DNA of 64,000 nucleotides, from the NCBI GenBank assembly GCA_027618995.1, contig JAQCGO010000007.1, positions 1-64,000 on the forward strand. Direction: 5' to 3'. A model generated the notes under the pieces. The model ran no database searches, was not told the origin of the DNA, and worked only from the letters and a program-made list of their open reading frames with translations. Origin of the DNA: Pseudomonadota bacterium (lineage in GTDB: Bacteria; Pseudomonadota; Gammaproteobacteria; Steroidobacterales; Woeseiaceae). This document shows positions 56,457 through 64,000 of this stretch, piece after piece (position 1 is the stretch's first letter; every line of letters begins with the position of its first letter). Made by a program: the position numbers and the translations under genes.

Positions 56457-58540
56457 GCAAGGTGCGCGACTTTTTAGTTGAGATTGGAACCGAGGAATTG
56501 CCGCCAAAGGCGTTGCGTTCACTCATGGATGCCTTCGCCGAGAGTCTGGTTGCCGCGATCGACGACGCTCGCCTCGAACATGGCCCCGCGCATCGCTACG
56601 CCAGTCCGCGCCGCCTGGCGGTCATGATCGAAGCGCTCGCCGGTGAGCAGCCGTCACGTCGTGTTACGCAAAAGGGGCCGCCGGTTTCGGTGGCGCTCGA
56701 CGCCAGCGGCAAGCTGACTGCTGCGGGCAGTGCCTTTGCGAAAAAGTGCGGCGTTCTGCCTGCCGACCTTACGCGCACGATTTCGGACAAAGGGGAGTGG
56801 CTTTCCTGCGAGATAATTGAGCGTGGCCAGACGACCGCCGAGCTCTTGCCCGGGCTGGTAGAAGCCGCGCTCGCGGCGCTGCCGATTCCGCGCCGGATGC
56901 GCTGGGGCGATGGCGACGCGGCGTTCGTCCGCCCGGTTCACTGGGTTGTCATGTTGCATGGGGCAACCGTGATCAAGGCCGAAATTCTCGGCATCAAGAC
57001 CGGCAACAAAACTCGCGGCCACCGTTTTATGGCGGGCGCGCCGCTCAGGATTGCGCAGCCGGCCGATTACCTTACCGAGCTGGAGACCTCGGGCCACGTT
57101 CTCGCCGATTTCGAGCAACGTCGTGAGCTCGTGAAGCAGGGCGTAGAGGCCGCCGCCAAAGCCGTGCGCGGAACGGTCGTCGATGGCGAGTCCCTGTATG
57201 ACGAGGTTGCTTCGCTAGTCGAGTGGCCTGTGCCCATCACGGGAAGCTTCGATGCCAGCTATCTCAAGCTGCCGCGCGAGGTTGTCGTGTCCACGCTGAC
57301 CGGCCACCAGCGCTACTTCCCTGTTGCCGACAAGCAAGGCGCTTTGCTGCCGCACTTCATTACCATAGCCAATATCGAGAGCAGTGATCCGCAACAAGTG
57401 CGCCGAGGCAATGAACGTGTTGTGCATCCGCGACTCGCGGACGCGGCCTTCTTCTGGGATAGCGATCGCCGCATCTCGCTCGCGGCACGCCATGATTCCC
57501 TGCGCGAAGTGGTCTATCAACATGGCCTCGGCAGCCTCGCTGACAAGAGCGCGCGGATTGCCGCGCTCGCCAAGTGGATAGCGATGGAGCTTGGCGTCGC
57601 GCCGAACAATGTGCTGCGTGCGGCAATGCTGTCGAAGTGCGACCTGATTTCCGGCCTGGTCGGAGAGTTCCCGGACCTGCAAGGCACGATGGGGCGATAC
57701 TACGCACAGCACGATGGCGAGCCGGATGCTGTTGCCGACGCCATCGGTGAGCATTACCTGCCACGCTTTGCGGGCGATGCGCTGCCCGCGGCTACCGACG
57801 GACAAATTCTGGCGCTGGCCGACCGTCTCGACACGCTGGCCGGCATTTTCAGCGTCGACAAGAAACCGTCCGGAAACCGAGACCCGTTCGGTTTGCGCCG
57901 CGCCGCACTTGGTGTCGTGCGCATCCTGGTCGAGTGCCGACTCGACCTGGACCTGGCCGCGATGATCCGCGTTGCGGCCGAGGCGCAACCGGTTGGCAAG
58001 ATTGGCGCGGCTGACGTGCAAGCTGAGCTCCTCACCTACGTCAGCGAGCGCCTGCGCCGCTATTTTCTCGATCGTGATACGGGCCTCGCCGCCGAGACTT
58101 TCGATGCTGTGCTCGTGCGGGAGCCATCGTCACTCGTGGACTTCGAGTTGCGACTCCTGGCCGTGCAGGCTTTCATCGGCCTGGACTCGGCGTCCAGTCT
58201 CGCGGCAGCAAACAAGCGTATCGCCAACATACTCAAGCAGGCTGGCGAGCCCGGAGCTGCGACAGTGAATGAAAAATTGCTCCGGGAAGATGCAGAGCTT
58301 GCACTTTGGGATGCACTGAAGGCCGCTCGCGATTCCCAGCCGCCGCTGCTTGAGCGTCGCGAGTATACGGCCGCACTGAATGAGCTTGCGAAATTGCGTG
58401 GTGTCGTCGACGCTTTCTTTGATGGCGTCATGGTTATGGCCGATGACAAGGGCGTTCGAAGCAACCGCCTTGCGTTGCTCACAGAATTGCGCGAGCTGTT
58501 CCTGAATGTCGCCGACATTTCGAGACTCGCTGTCGCGTGA
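56453..58540 (+). CDS. glyS: Glycyl-tRNA synthetase beta subunit
   Basis: 695 aa partner of GlyQ in the alpha2-beta2 enzyme. Starts [49 protein letters not shown] and the HD-like domain ([13 protein letters not shown]) are conserved, followed by the C-terminal anticodon-binding DALR-type region ([11 protein letters not shown]). Full length, no lesion seen. Confidence 0.96.
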   Translation: MSKVRDFLVEIGTEELPPKALRSLMDAFAESLVAAIDDARLEHGPAHRYASPRRLAVMIEALAGEQPSRRVTQKGPPVSVALDASGKLTAAGSAFAKKCGVLPADLTRTISDKGEWLSCEIIERGQTTAELLPGLVEAALAALPIPRRMRWGDGDAAFVRPVHWVVMLHGATVIKAEILGIKTGNKTRGHRFMAGAPLRIAQPADYLTELETSGHVLADFEQRRELVKQGVEAAAKAVRGTVVDGESLYDEVASLVEWPVPITGSFDASYLKLPREVVVSTLTGHQRYFPVADKQGALLPHFITIANIESSDPQQVRRGNERVVHPRLADAAFFWDSDRRISLAARHDSLREVVYQHGLGSLADKSARIAALAKWIAMELGVAPNNVLRAAMLSKCDLISGLVGEFPDLQGTMGRYYAQHDGEPDAVADAIGEHYLPRFAGDALPAATDGQILALADRLDTLAGIFSVDKKPSGNRDPFGLRRAALGVVRILVECRLDLDLAAMIRVAAEAQPVGKIGAADVQAELLTYVSERLRRYFLDRDTGLAAETFDAVLVREPSSLVDFELRLLAVQAFIGLDSASSLAAANKRIANILKQAGEPGAATVNEKLLREDAELALWDALKAARDSQPPLLERREYTAALNELAKLRGVVDAFFDGVMVMADDKGVRSNRLALLTELRELFLNVADISRLAVA

Positions 58541-58547
58541 TGTGCCG

Positions 58548-59276
58548 ATGCTGACTCTTCGCTCGCTACTGTTTACCACCTACCTTTTTTTGTTCGCGTT
58601 CGTTGGCGGCGCGGTCGAGTTGCTGATCTTCTGGGCGCCGCACCGTTGGCAATGGGCCGTCGCCAGCGCATGGGCGCACGGCAATCTCTGGGCCGGCAGG
58701 TTTTTTTGCGGCCTCGATGTCGTAACCGAAGGCGCAGAGAATCTCCCGGACCGCGCCAGCGTCGCAATGATCAAGCACACTACGGCGATGGAAACCTATT
58801 GGCAAATCGCGGCACTACCCGCGCAGACCTGGGTGCTGAAGAAAGAGCTGCTCATGATTCCGCTGTTCGGCTGGGGCGTCGGCCTCGTCATGAAACCGAT
58901 CGCTATCGACCGCAAAGCCGGCGCGTCTGCGGTGAAGCAAGTCATCGAACAGGGCCGCAATCGCATCGAGCGCGGCCTGTGGCTGACGATTTTTCCGGAG
59001 GGCACGCGCGTGCCGCCCGGGCAGACTCAGCGCTACGGTATCAGCGGTGCTGCCGTCGCCGTGGAGACCGGCTGCCCGGTGGTGCCGGTCGCTCACAACG
59101 CGGGCGACTTCTGGCCCAAGCGCGGCCTGCGCAAATACCCCGGGCGCATCCGCTTTTGTATCGGCCCACCAATCGACCCGGCCGGTCGCACGCCGAAGGA
59201 AATTAACGCACTCGCGCAGGAATGGATCGAAAACAAAATGCGCGAGATCAGCGCGCTCTATAAAGAACAAAAATGA
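58548..59276 (+). CDS. 1-acyl-sn-glycerol-3-phosphate acyltransferase family protein (PlsC-like)
   Basis: 242 aa with an N-terminal membrane helix (LLFTTYLFLFAFVGGAVELLIFW). The acyltransferase motif I reads KHTTAMETYW, i.e. H-x4-E instead of the textbook H-x4-D, a variant common in this proteobacterial subgroup (SKHQSxWET type). Motif III FPEGTRVPPG and the VPVAHNAGDFWP block are intact. Likely adds the second acyl chain to lysophosphatidate. Start ATG 58548, 7 nt after glyS; overlaps the M28 gene by 4 nt. Confidence 0.9.
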   Translation: MLTLRSLLFTTYLFLFAFVGGAVELLIFWAPHRWQWAVASAWAHGNLWAGRFFCGLDVVTEGAENLPDRASVAMIKHTTAMETYWQIAALPAQTWVLKKELLMIPLFGWGVGLVMKPIAIDRKAGASAVKQVIEQGRNRIERGLWLTIFPEGTRVPPGQTQRYGISGAAVAVETGCPVVPVAHNAGDFWPKRGLRKYPGRIRFCIGPPIDPAGRTPKEINALAQEWIENKMREISALYKEQK

Positions 59277-60916
59277 ACAGACTTATGCTCGTCACCGGTC
59301 TCGCGCTGGCGCTTTGTGCCTGTGGCGAAAAACCTTCCACCGTCGTGGCGTCGACCGATGACGCGCTGGCAACCATTACGCAGCAAGGCATTCACGCTCA
59401 TCTCGAATACCTCGCAAGCGATGCGCTTGAAGGGCGCCTGACCGGCGAGCCAGGCTTCGATCTTGCGGCCAAATATGTCGCCGAACAGTTTGCTGCGATT
59501 GGTCTTGAGCCGGGCGGCACGGAAGGCTGGTACCAGTCCGTACCGTTGCAGAGTTACCTGATCGACACGGCTGCCGCATCGCTCGTTTTGCACCGCGATG
59601 GCGGCGATGTGGCGCTCACGTATCGCGACGACTTCACGATCTCTGGCGACAAGGTCCGCGAGCAAACGCAAGTGCGCGGTGAGCTCGTGTATGTCGGCTA
59701 TGGCGTACACGCACCACAATATGGTTATTCGGACTACGAGGGTATCGACCTCGCGGGCAAGATCGCGGTGTTCTTCGGTGGCGCGCCCGCTGCGCTACCG
59801 AGCGAGATACGCGCGCACTACGCATCGAGTAAGGTCAAGGCGCGCGAGCTGGTGGCGCGCGGTGCCGTTGGTGTGGTGTCGGTGATGACGCGTCACTCGG
59901 AGCAGAGCTACCCCTGGGAGCGCATCGCGAAGAGCGCCGGCACCAAACCGGGCATGACCTGGGTCACCCTGTCGGGCGAGGCCAATGATTATTTTGCCGA
60001 GATCCAGGCGACCGTCATTCTGAGCCCCGACGCCGCGAGATCGCTGTTCGCCGGCACACCGATCGATTTCGATGCGGCGCGCGATGCGAGAGAGGCGTCA
60101 AGCGTCGCGTCCGTGCCGCTCGGGGTCAAGGCGTCGCTGGCAACCCGAACAACGATCGAGCGCCTTGAAAGCCCGAACGTGATCGGCATCCTGCGCGGCA
60201 CCGACCCGGAACTCCGGGATGAATATGTCGTTTACAGCGCGCACCTCGATCACGTCGGGCGCGGCGTCGAGGTCGACGGCGACGATCTCTATAACGGCAT
60301 GTACGACAATGCGCTCGGCACGGCGATCATGATCGAGAGCGCGCGTGCGCTCGCGGCCGCGCCACCACGGCGCTCAATACTGTTTATCGCGTTGACCGGC
60401 GAAGAGAAAGGGTTGCTTGGCTCCGACTATTTTGCGCACTACCCGACCGTGCCGAGTGATTCGATCGTCGCCAACGTCAACATCGACATGCCGCTGTTTC
60501 TGTTTCCGCTCGCCGACATCATCGCTTTCGGTGCGGAGAATTCATCACTGGGGCCGGTTGCCGCAGCAGCCGCGAGTGCCGAGGGCTTAGTGCTGACGCC
60601 CGATCCGGTGCCCATAGAAAATATCTTCGTGCGCAGCGACCAGTACTCGTTTGTAAAAAAGGGCATTCCGGCGATTTATCTCGACCCCGGTCCGACCTCA
60701 ACTGACGACAGCATCGACGGCGCAGCGATCACCACGGCCTTCCGCCGCACCCACTACCACCAGCCCTCCGACGACCTGTCGCAGCCGATCGACTGGGATT
60801 CTGCAGTTCGCTTTACCCGCGCCAATACGCGCATCGGCTGGAGCATCGCCAATGACGATGCCCGGCCAAGCTGGAACGAGGGTAATTTCTTCGGTGAGAT
60901 GTTCGCGCCGAAGTAA
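59273..60916 (+). CDS. M28 family zinc aminopeptidase with PA domain, lipoprotein
   Basis: 547 aa. Lipobox signal (LVTGLALALCAC). A PA-like inserted domain (about residues 135-260: GYGVHAPQYGYSDYEGIDLAGKIAVFF) precedes the peptidase core: zinc ligands in YSAHLDHVG near residue 323, NGMYDNALGTA, the catalytic Glu in ALTGEEKGLLGSDYF, and a final His in RTHYHQPSDD. Similar to periplasmic leucyl-type aminopeptidases. Convergent with the M13 gene, 3 nt between stops. Confidence 0.92.
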   Translation: MNRLMLVTGLALALCACGEKPSTVVASTDDALATITQQGIHAHLEYLASDALEGRLTGEPGFDLAAKYVAEQFAAIGLEPGGTEGWYQSVPLQSYLIDTAAASLVLHRDGGDVALTYRDDFTISGDKVREQTQVRGELVYVGYGVHAPQYGYSDYEGIDLAGKIAVFFGGAPAALPSEIRAHYASSKVKARELVARGAVGVVSVMTRHSEQSYPWERIAKSAGTKPGMTWVTLSGEANDYFAEIQATVILSPDAARSLFAGTPIDFDAARDAREASSVASVPLGVKASLATRTTIERLESPNVIGILRGTDPELRDEYVVYSAHLDHVGRGVEVDGDDLYNGMYDNALGTAIMIESARALAAAPPRRSILFIALTGEEKGLLGSDYFAHYPTVPSDSIVANVNIDMPLFLFPLADIIAFGAENSSLGPVAAAAASAEGLVLTPDPVPIENIFVRSDQYSFVKKGIPAIYLDPGPTSTDDSIDGAAITTAFRRTHYHQPSDDLSQPIDWDSAVRFTRANTRIGWSIANDDARPSWNEGNFFGEMFAPK

Positions 60917-60919
60917 GCC

Positions 60920-62938
60920 CTACCAGATTTTTACGCGCTGCTCCGGTGGCAGGTACAGCGCGTCGCCTTCCTTTACGTCGAAGGCTTCGTAGAACTCGGG
61001 CACATTCCGGACCGCGCCGTTCGCGCGGTACTCGGATGGAGCGTGCGGATCGGTTGCGATGCGGCGCCGCAATTCCTCGTCGCGGTAGATGCGCCGCCAG
61101 ACCTGCGCATAACCGAGGAATACGCGTTGCACGCCTGTCATGCCGTCAATCACTGGCGGCTCTTTGCCACCCAGTGACATCTGGTAGGCCAGGAGGCCGA
61201 TACTGATACCGCCCAGGTCGCCAATGTTTTCGCCCAGCGTGAATTCACCGTTGACCTGCAGGTCCTCGAACGGCGCGAATTCGTTGTACTGCGCGACCAG
61301 CTTGTCGGTGCGCTTCTTGAACTCGGCGCGGTCCGCGTCGGTCCACCAGTTGCGCAGCTTGCCGTCGCCATCGAAGGTGCTGCCCTGGTCGTCGAAGCCA
61401 TGGCCTATTTCGTGGCCGATCACGGCGCCGATTGCTCCGTAATTGACCGCATCGTCCGCCTCAAGATTGAAGAACGGTGGCTGCAAGATCGCCGCGGGAA
61501 ACACGATCTCGTTGAGCGCCGGGCTGTAATAGGCATTCACGGTCTGCGGCGTCATGCCCCATTCGGCGCGATCGACCGGTCCGCCGTGCCGATTCAATTG
61601 CCGTTGTTGTTCGGCCTCGGCGGCGCGCAACAGGTTACCGAACAGGTCGTCCGCCTCGATCTCCAGCATCGAATAATCGCGCCAAACGTCGGGGTAGCCG
61701 ATTTTGGGTGTGAATTTCGAGAGCTTGCGCAGGGCTTCCGCTTTGGTCGCGTCGCTCATCCAGTCGAGCTCGCGGATACTTTTTTCGTAGGCGTTGATCA
61801 GGTTTACAACCAGGGCCTCCATGCGCTCTTTGGCCTCGGGCGGAAAATGCTTGGCAACGTAAACTTTACCAACCACCTCGCCGAGGTTGCCGCTGACCAG
61901 CGCAGTGCCGCGTCGCCACATTTCCTGTTGCTCTTCCGTACCGGACAGTGCTTTGCCAAAAAATTCAAACTCCTCCCGATCGAGTTCCTCCGTCAGAATC
62001 GTCGCTGATGCACCCAGGGCGCGCCAGGTCAGATAGGTTTTCCAGGTCTCCATGTCCGTAGCGCGAATGATGGTGTCGAGTTGGCCGAGGTAATCTTTCA
62101 TGTACAGCACGACGCTATCGATCTCCGGTATACCGAATTCCTCCAGGTACCCGTCCCAGGCGAATTGCGGCATGGTCTCGGCAAGTGCCTCGCGCACCAC
62201 GGTCTGGTAATTTTTGGCGCGGTTACGCGCCTCTTCCTTGCTCATCTGCTTTTCGGCGAGCTGTGTTTCCAGCGCCATGATGGTGTCGGCCGCGGCTGCG
62301 CCGTCCGGCAGGCCGGCCAGATCAAACATTTTCGCGATATGGCTAACGTATGCCGTTCGGAGGCTCGTTGAGCGCTCGTCCTGCAGGAGGTAGTACTCAC
62401 GATCCGGCAGGCCGAGGCCGCCCTGCGTAATGATCATCGAGTAGCGGGTCGGGTCATTCCAGTCGACCAGCTGCTGCAGATCCATCGGCATGCTCACGCC
62501 ATAAATACTGCCGCGCGCAAAGTAGCGTGTGATCTCATCGTGGCTCGACAGTGCCTTGATTCTCGCAAGCTCCGGCTGCAGCGGCTCCAGCCCGCGCGCG
62601 TTGCGCGCCTCAAGATCGAGATATGACTTGTACAGATCGCCGACTTTCTGTTCGTCGCTGCCTTTCGCAAAGTCTCCCGTGGCAGACTCTTCAATGATCG
62701 CCTTGATATTTTCCTGCGCTTCATCGGCAAGAATAACGAATCCGCCGTAATTTGATTTGTCCGCGGGGATCTCGGTCTCGTCCAGCCATTTGCCATTCAT
62801 GTAGCGAAAAAAGTCGTCGCCGGGCCTGGTGCTGGTGTCCATGTAGTGCGTGTCGATGCCCGAGCTCAGCGTTTCCGGCTCTGGCGCACACGCGGACGCG
62901 AGGAATAGCGCCGTGGCGCCAAGAAATAATTTGTACAT
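60920..62938 (-). CDS. M13 family metallopeptidase (neprilysin/PepO-like), lipoprotein
   Basis: 672 aa. Lipobox signal (MYKLFLGATALFLASAC). Zinc site IGHEIGHGFDDQG near residue 510, the substrate-positioning NAYYSPALNEIVFPAAIL upstream and GENIGDLGGISIGL downstream. The C-terminus ends with the family pattern LPPEQRVKIW. Endopeptidase of small peptides in the envelope. The start at 62938 has an excellent RBS (GGGGAG, 6 nt from ATG); the in-frame ATG at 62983 is not needed. Confidence 0.94.
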   Translation of the reverse strand: MYKLFLGATALFLASACAPEPETLSSGIDTHYMDTSTRPGDDFFRYMNGKWLDETEIPADKSNYGGFVILADEAQENIKAIIEESATGDFAKGSDEQKVGDLYKSYLDLEARNARGLEPLQPELARIKALSSHDEITRYFARGSIYGVSMPMDLQQLVDWNDPTRYSMIITQGGLGLPDREYYLLQDERSTSLRTAYVSHIAKMFDLAGLPDGAAAADTIMALETQLAEKQMSKEEARNRAKNYQTVVREALAETMPQFAWDGYLEEFGIPEIDSVVLYMKDYLGQLDTIIRATDMETWKTYLTWRALGASATILTEELDREEFEFFGKALSGTEEQQEMWRRGTALVSGNLGEVVGKVYVAKHFPPEAKERMEALVVNLINAYEKSIRELDWMSDATKAEALRKLSKFTPKIGYPDVWRDYSMLEIEADDLFGNLLRAAEAEQQRQLNRHGGPVDRAEWGMTPQTVNAYYSPALNEIVFPAAILQPPFFNLEADDAVNYGAIGAVIGHEIGHGFDDQGSTFDGDGKLRNWWTDADRAEFKKRTDKLVAQYNEFAPFEDLQVNGEFTLGENIGDLGGISIGLLAYQMSLGGKEPPVIDGMTGVQRVFLGYAQVWRRIYRDEELRRRIATDPHAPSEYRANGAVRNVPEFYEAFDVKEGDALYLPPEQRVKIW

Positions 62939-63001
62939 TTTGCTCCCCTGTTTTTGCCACGGCCGGGCCGCGGTTCTATTCATAGACTCGCATCGCTGCG
63001 C

Positions 63002-63406
63002 TTAGTTTCCGCCGTCCACTAGCGGGCTGAGCGCGGTCAGCTCGGCGACATCGTTTTCGCTTAACGCAAAGATCTTGTGGATGCGGCAGCCTCTTATGGT
63101 ATCAAAGCGCGCCCGTACCGCATTCCGGTCGGAGCGGACGTCGGCGACGACCGGGTGCTCTGTCAGTTCGGAACAGACACGTGTGAATTCGACGAGATAC
63201 GCTTCGCGCCGGCCATTGTAGATGACGAATTTTTCATCCAGCTCAGACCAGTGGTCGTGACTGCTGCTGCGCAGAGAGTCCAGCTCGGGCAGCTTGTGTA
63301 TCTCGATGTAGTCGTAGATCGCCTGCTCCATGCCTGCGCGCTCTACGGTTTCCGGCGCGGCACAGGCGGCCAGCAGCAGAACTGTGACACCACTGACACG
63401 AAGCAT
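63002..63406 (-). CDS. DUF6491-type lipoprotein
   Basis: 134 aa. Lipobox (VTVLLLAACAAPE, Cys at about residue 15). The mature part has ELDEKFVIYNGRREAYLVEF, a VCSEL cysteine and a second Cys in RGCRIHKIFALSENDVAEL, a pattern I associate with DUF6491. Function unknown. It begins within the stop codon of the GST gene (TAATG), so the two are translationally coupled. Confidence 0.8.
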   Translation of the reverse strand: MLRVSGVTVLLLAACAAPETVERAGMEQAIYDYIEIHKLPELDSLRSSSHDHWSELDEKFVIYNGRREAYLVEFTRVCSELTEHPVVADVRSDRNAVRARFDTIRGCRIHKIFALSENDVAELTALSPLVDGGN

Positions 63407-64000
63407 TAGCGACGTTCCTCGTCGTACATGCGGCCAATGAATGCGGTCGCGCGCGGATACGTTTCGATCCAGCGCTCGATATCCGCCCGCATGGCTCCAG
63501 GCAGGCGGTTGCGTGCCACGCGGCTTGCCTGCGCCATCCCACCGCCATAATTGTCCGGCTGCAGCCATAATCCGGAAAGCGCCGCAAACGTGATGTCGAC
63601 GTAGTTGATCTCATCGCCGCCAAGTATCGACTTCCTGCCGTCGGCGACGCGGGTATTGATATCACCGAGCAATGTGTCGATGTGGCGCACCGCTTTCTCA
63701 TAGTGCTCATCGTTGAGCGCGAAGATGCGTTGCAAGAAGAGCCGGCTTAGCGGGTACAACGGCCGCATAACGACGCGTTGCCACCAGGGCACGCGCGGGT
63801 GGTTCGCGCCCCACATGTGCAGGAAGATGTCCTTTTCCAGCAACAGGTGTGAGTAGACCCAGATCTGCAAATCGACGCCGTAGCGGTCCAGAGTTTTCTC
63901 CAGCTCGAGGCGCTCCGGCGTGGTTGCAAGAAATGCCGCCCGATCACCCAGCCGCGCGCCGTATTCTCCCCACAGAAATCGAAGGATCTCCGGCGAGTGG
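63406..64000 (-). CDS. Glutathione S-transferase family protein, 5' end beyond the window
   Basis: The visible 197 codons are open to the right edge, so the N-terminal thioredoxin-like domain start is missing. The segment near the edge (PEILRFLWGEYGARLGD) looks like the end of the N-terminal domain, and the C-terminal helical domain includes VRHIDTLLGDINTRVADGRKSILGGDEINYVDITFAAL, the GST-C N-capping-box motif (Y-V-D-I-T). The function could be detoxification or a non-catalytic role. It ends in the start codon of the DUF6491 gene. Confidence 0.82.
   Translation of the reverse strand, partial: HSPEILRFLWGEYGARLGDRAAFLATTPERLELEKTLDRYGVDLQIWVYSHLLLEKDIFLHMWGANHPRVPWWQRVVMRPLYPLSRLFLQRIFALNDEHYEKAVRHIDTLLGDINTRVADGRKSILGGDEINYVDITFAALSGLWLQPDNYGGGMAQASRVARNRLPGAMRADIERWIETYPRATAFIGRMYDEERR

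Overview
The window is GC-rich, densely packed bacterial chromosome, almost all of it housekeeping genes. The gene set and order (spoT-ridA-recG, comF/bioC next to a cox operon, tatABC, rhodanese-secB-gpsA, glnA-DUF4124-ntrB-ntrC, glyQS) point to a gammaproteobacterium. The aa3-type oxidase, many secreted metallopeptidases (M2, M13, M28) and a TRAP transporter suggest an aerobic, peptide-using, possibly marine lineage near the Xanthomonadales/Steroidobacterales/Woeseiales/Chromatiales. That placement is inference. I see no rRNA, tRNA, prophage, transposase or CRISPR array.

Layout. 0-5.2 kb: PBP1A, an unknown protein, citrate synthase, ribosomal protein L31. 5.2-5.5 kb: AT-rich spacer with a perfect pair of DnaA boxes. 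5.5-8.8 kb, minus strand: rph-rdgB-hemW and a PP2C phosphatase. 8.8-16.4 kb, plus strand: yicC-gmk-rpoZ-spoT-ridA-recG-ubiA. 16.4-18 kb: comF and bioC, divergent. 18.1-24.5 kb: cytochrome c oxidase structural and assembly genes, including two very small membrane proteins; no ctaA is present. 24.5-27.7 kb: ECF sigma factor, membrane anti-sigma candidate, extremely acidic exported protein and TPR/beta-barrel outer-membrane protein, with the first and last genes broken. 27.7-34.6 kb: uvrD, trkA, trkH, TRAP dctQ-dctM, with dctP convergent behind a 23-bp perfect inverted repeat. 36-41.6 kb: dtd, tatABC, M2 dipeptidase, AbgT-type transporter. 41.6-45.7 kb, minus strand: six-repeat Kazal protein, YibQ, CtpA, EnvC. 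45.7-50.7 kb: rhodanese, secB, gpsA, a FAD oxidoreductase broken by an amber codon, trmL, solitary class 1B-like PyrD. 50.7-55.4 kb, minus strand: the nitrogen module ntrC, ntrB, DUF4124 gene and glnA, with a sigma-54 promoter and two NtrC sites upstream. 55.5-64 kb: glyQS, acyltransferase, M28 and M13 peptidases, a DUF6491 lipoprotein and a GST cut by the right edge.

Three themes deserve attention. First, the sigma/anti-sigma/acidic protein/TPR-barrel locus (24.55-27.67 kb) is the best candidate for an undescribed system. Second, five point lesions occur in otherwise intact genes: TAA in the sigma factor, a frameshift in the barrel gene, TAG in the FAD oxidase, and ATG-to-ATA and ATG-to-ACG at the gpsA and ntrB starts. 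They are either sequence errors or real decay and non-canonical starts. Third, several cis elements are readable directly: the glnA sigma-54/NtrC control region, a long hairpin that buries the gltA ribosome binding site, the DnaA-box palindrome, and REP-like inverted units.
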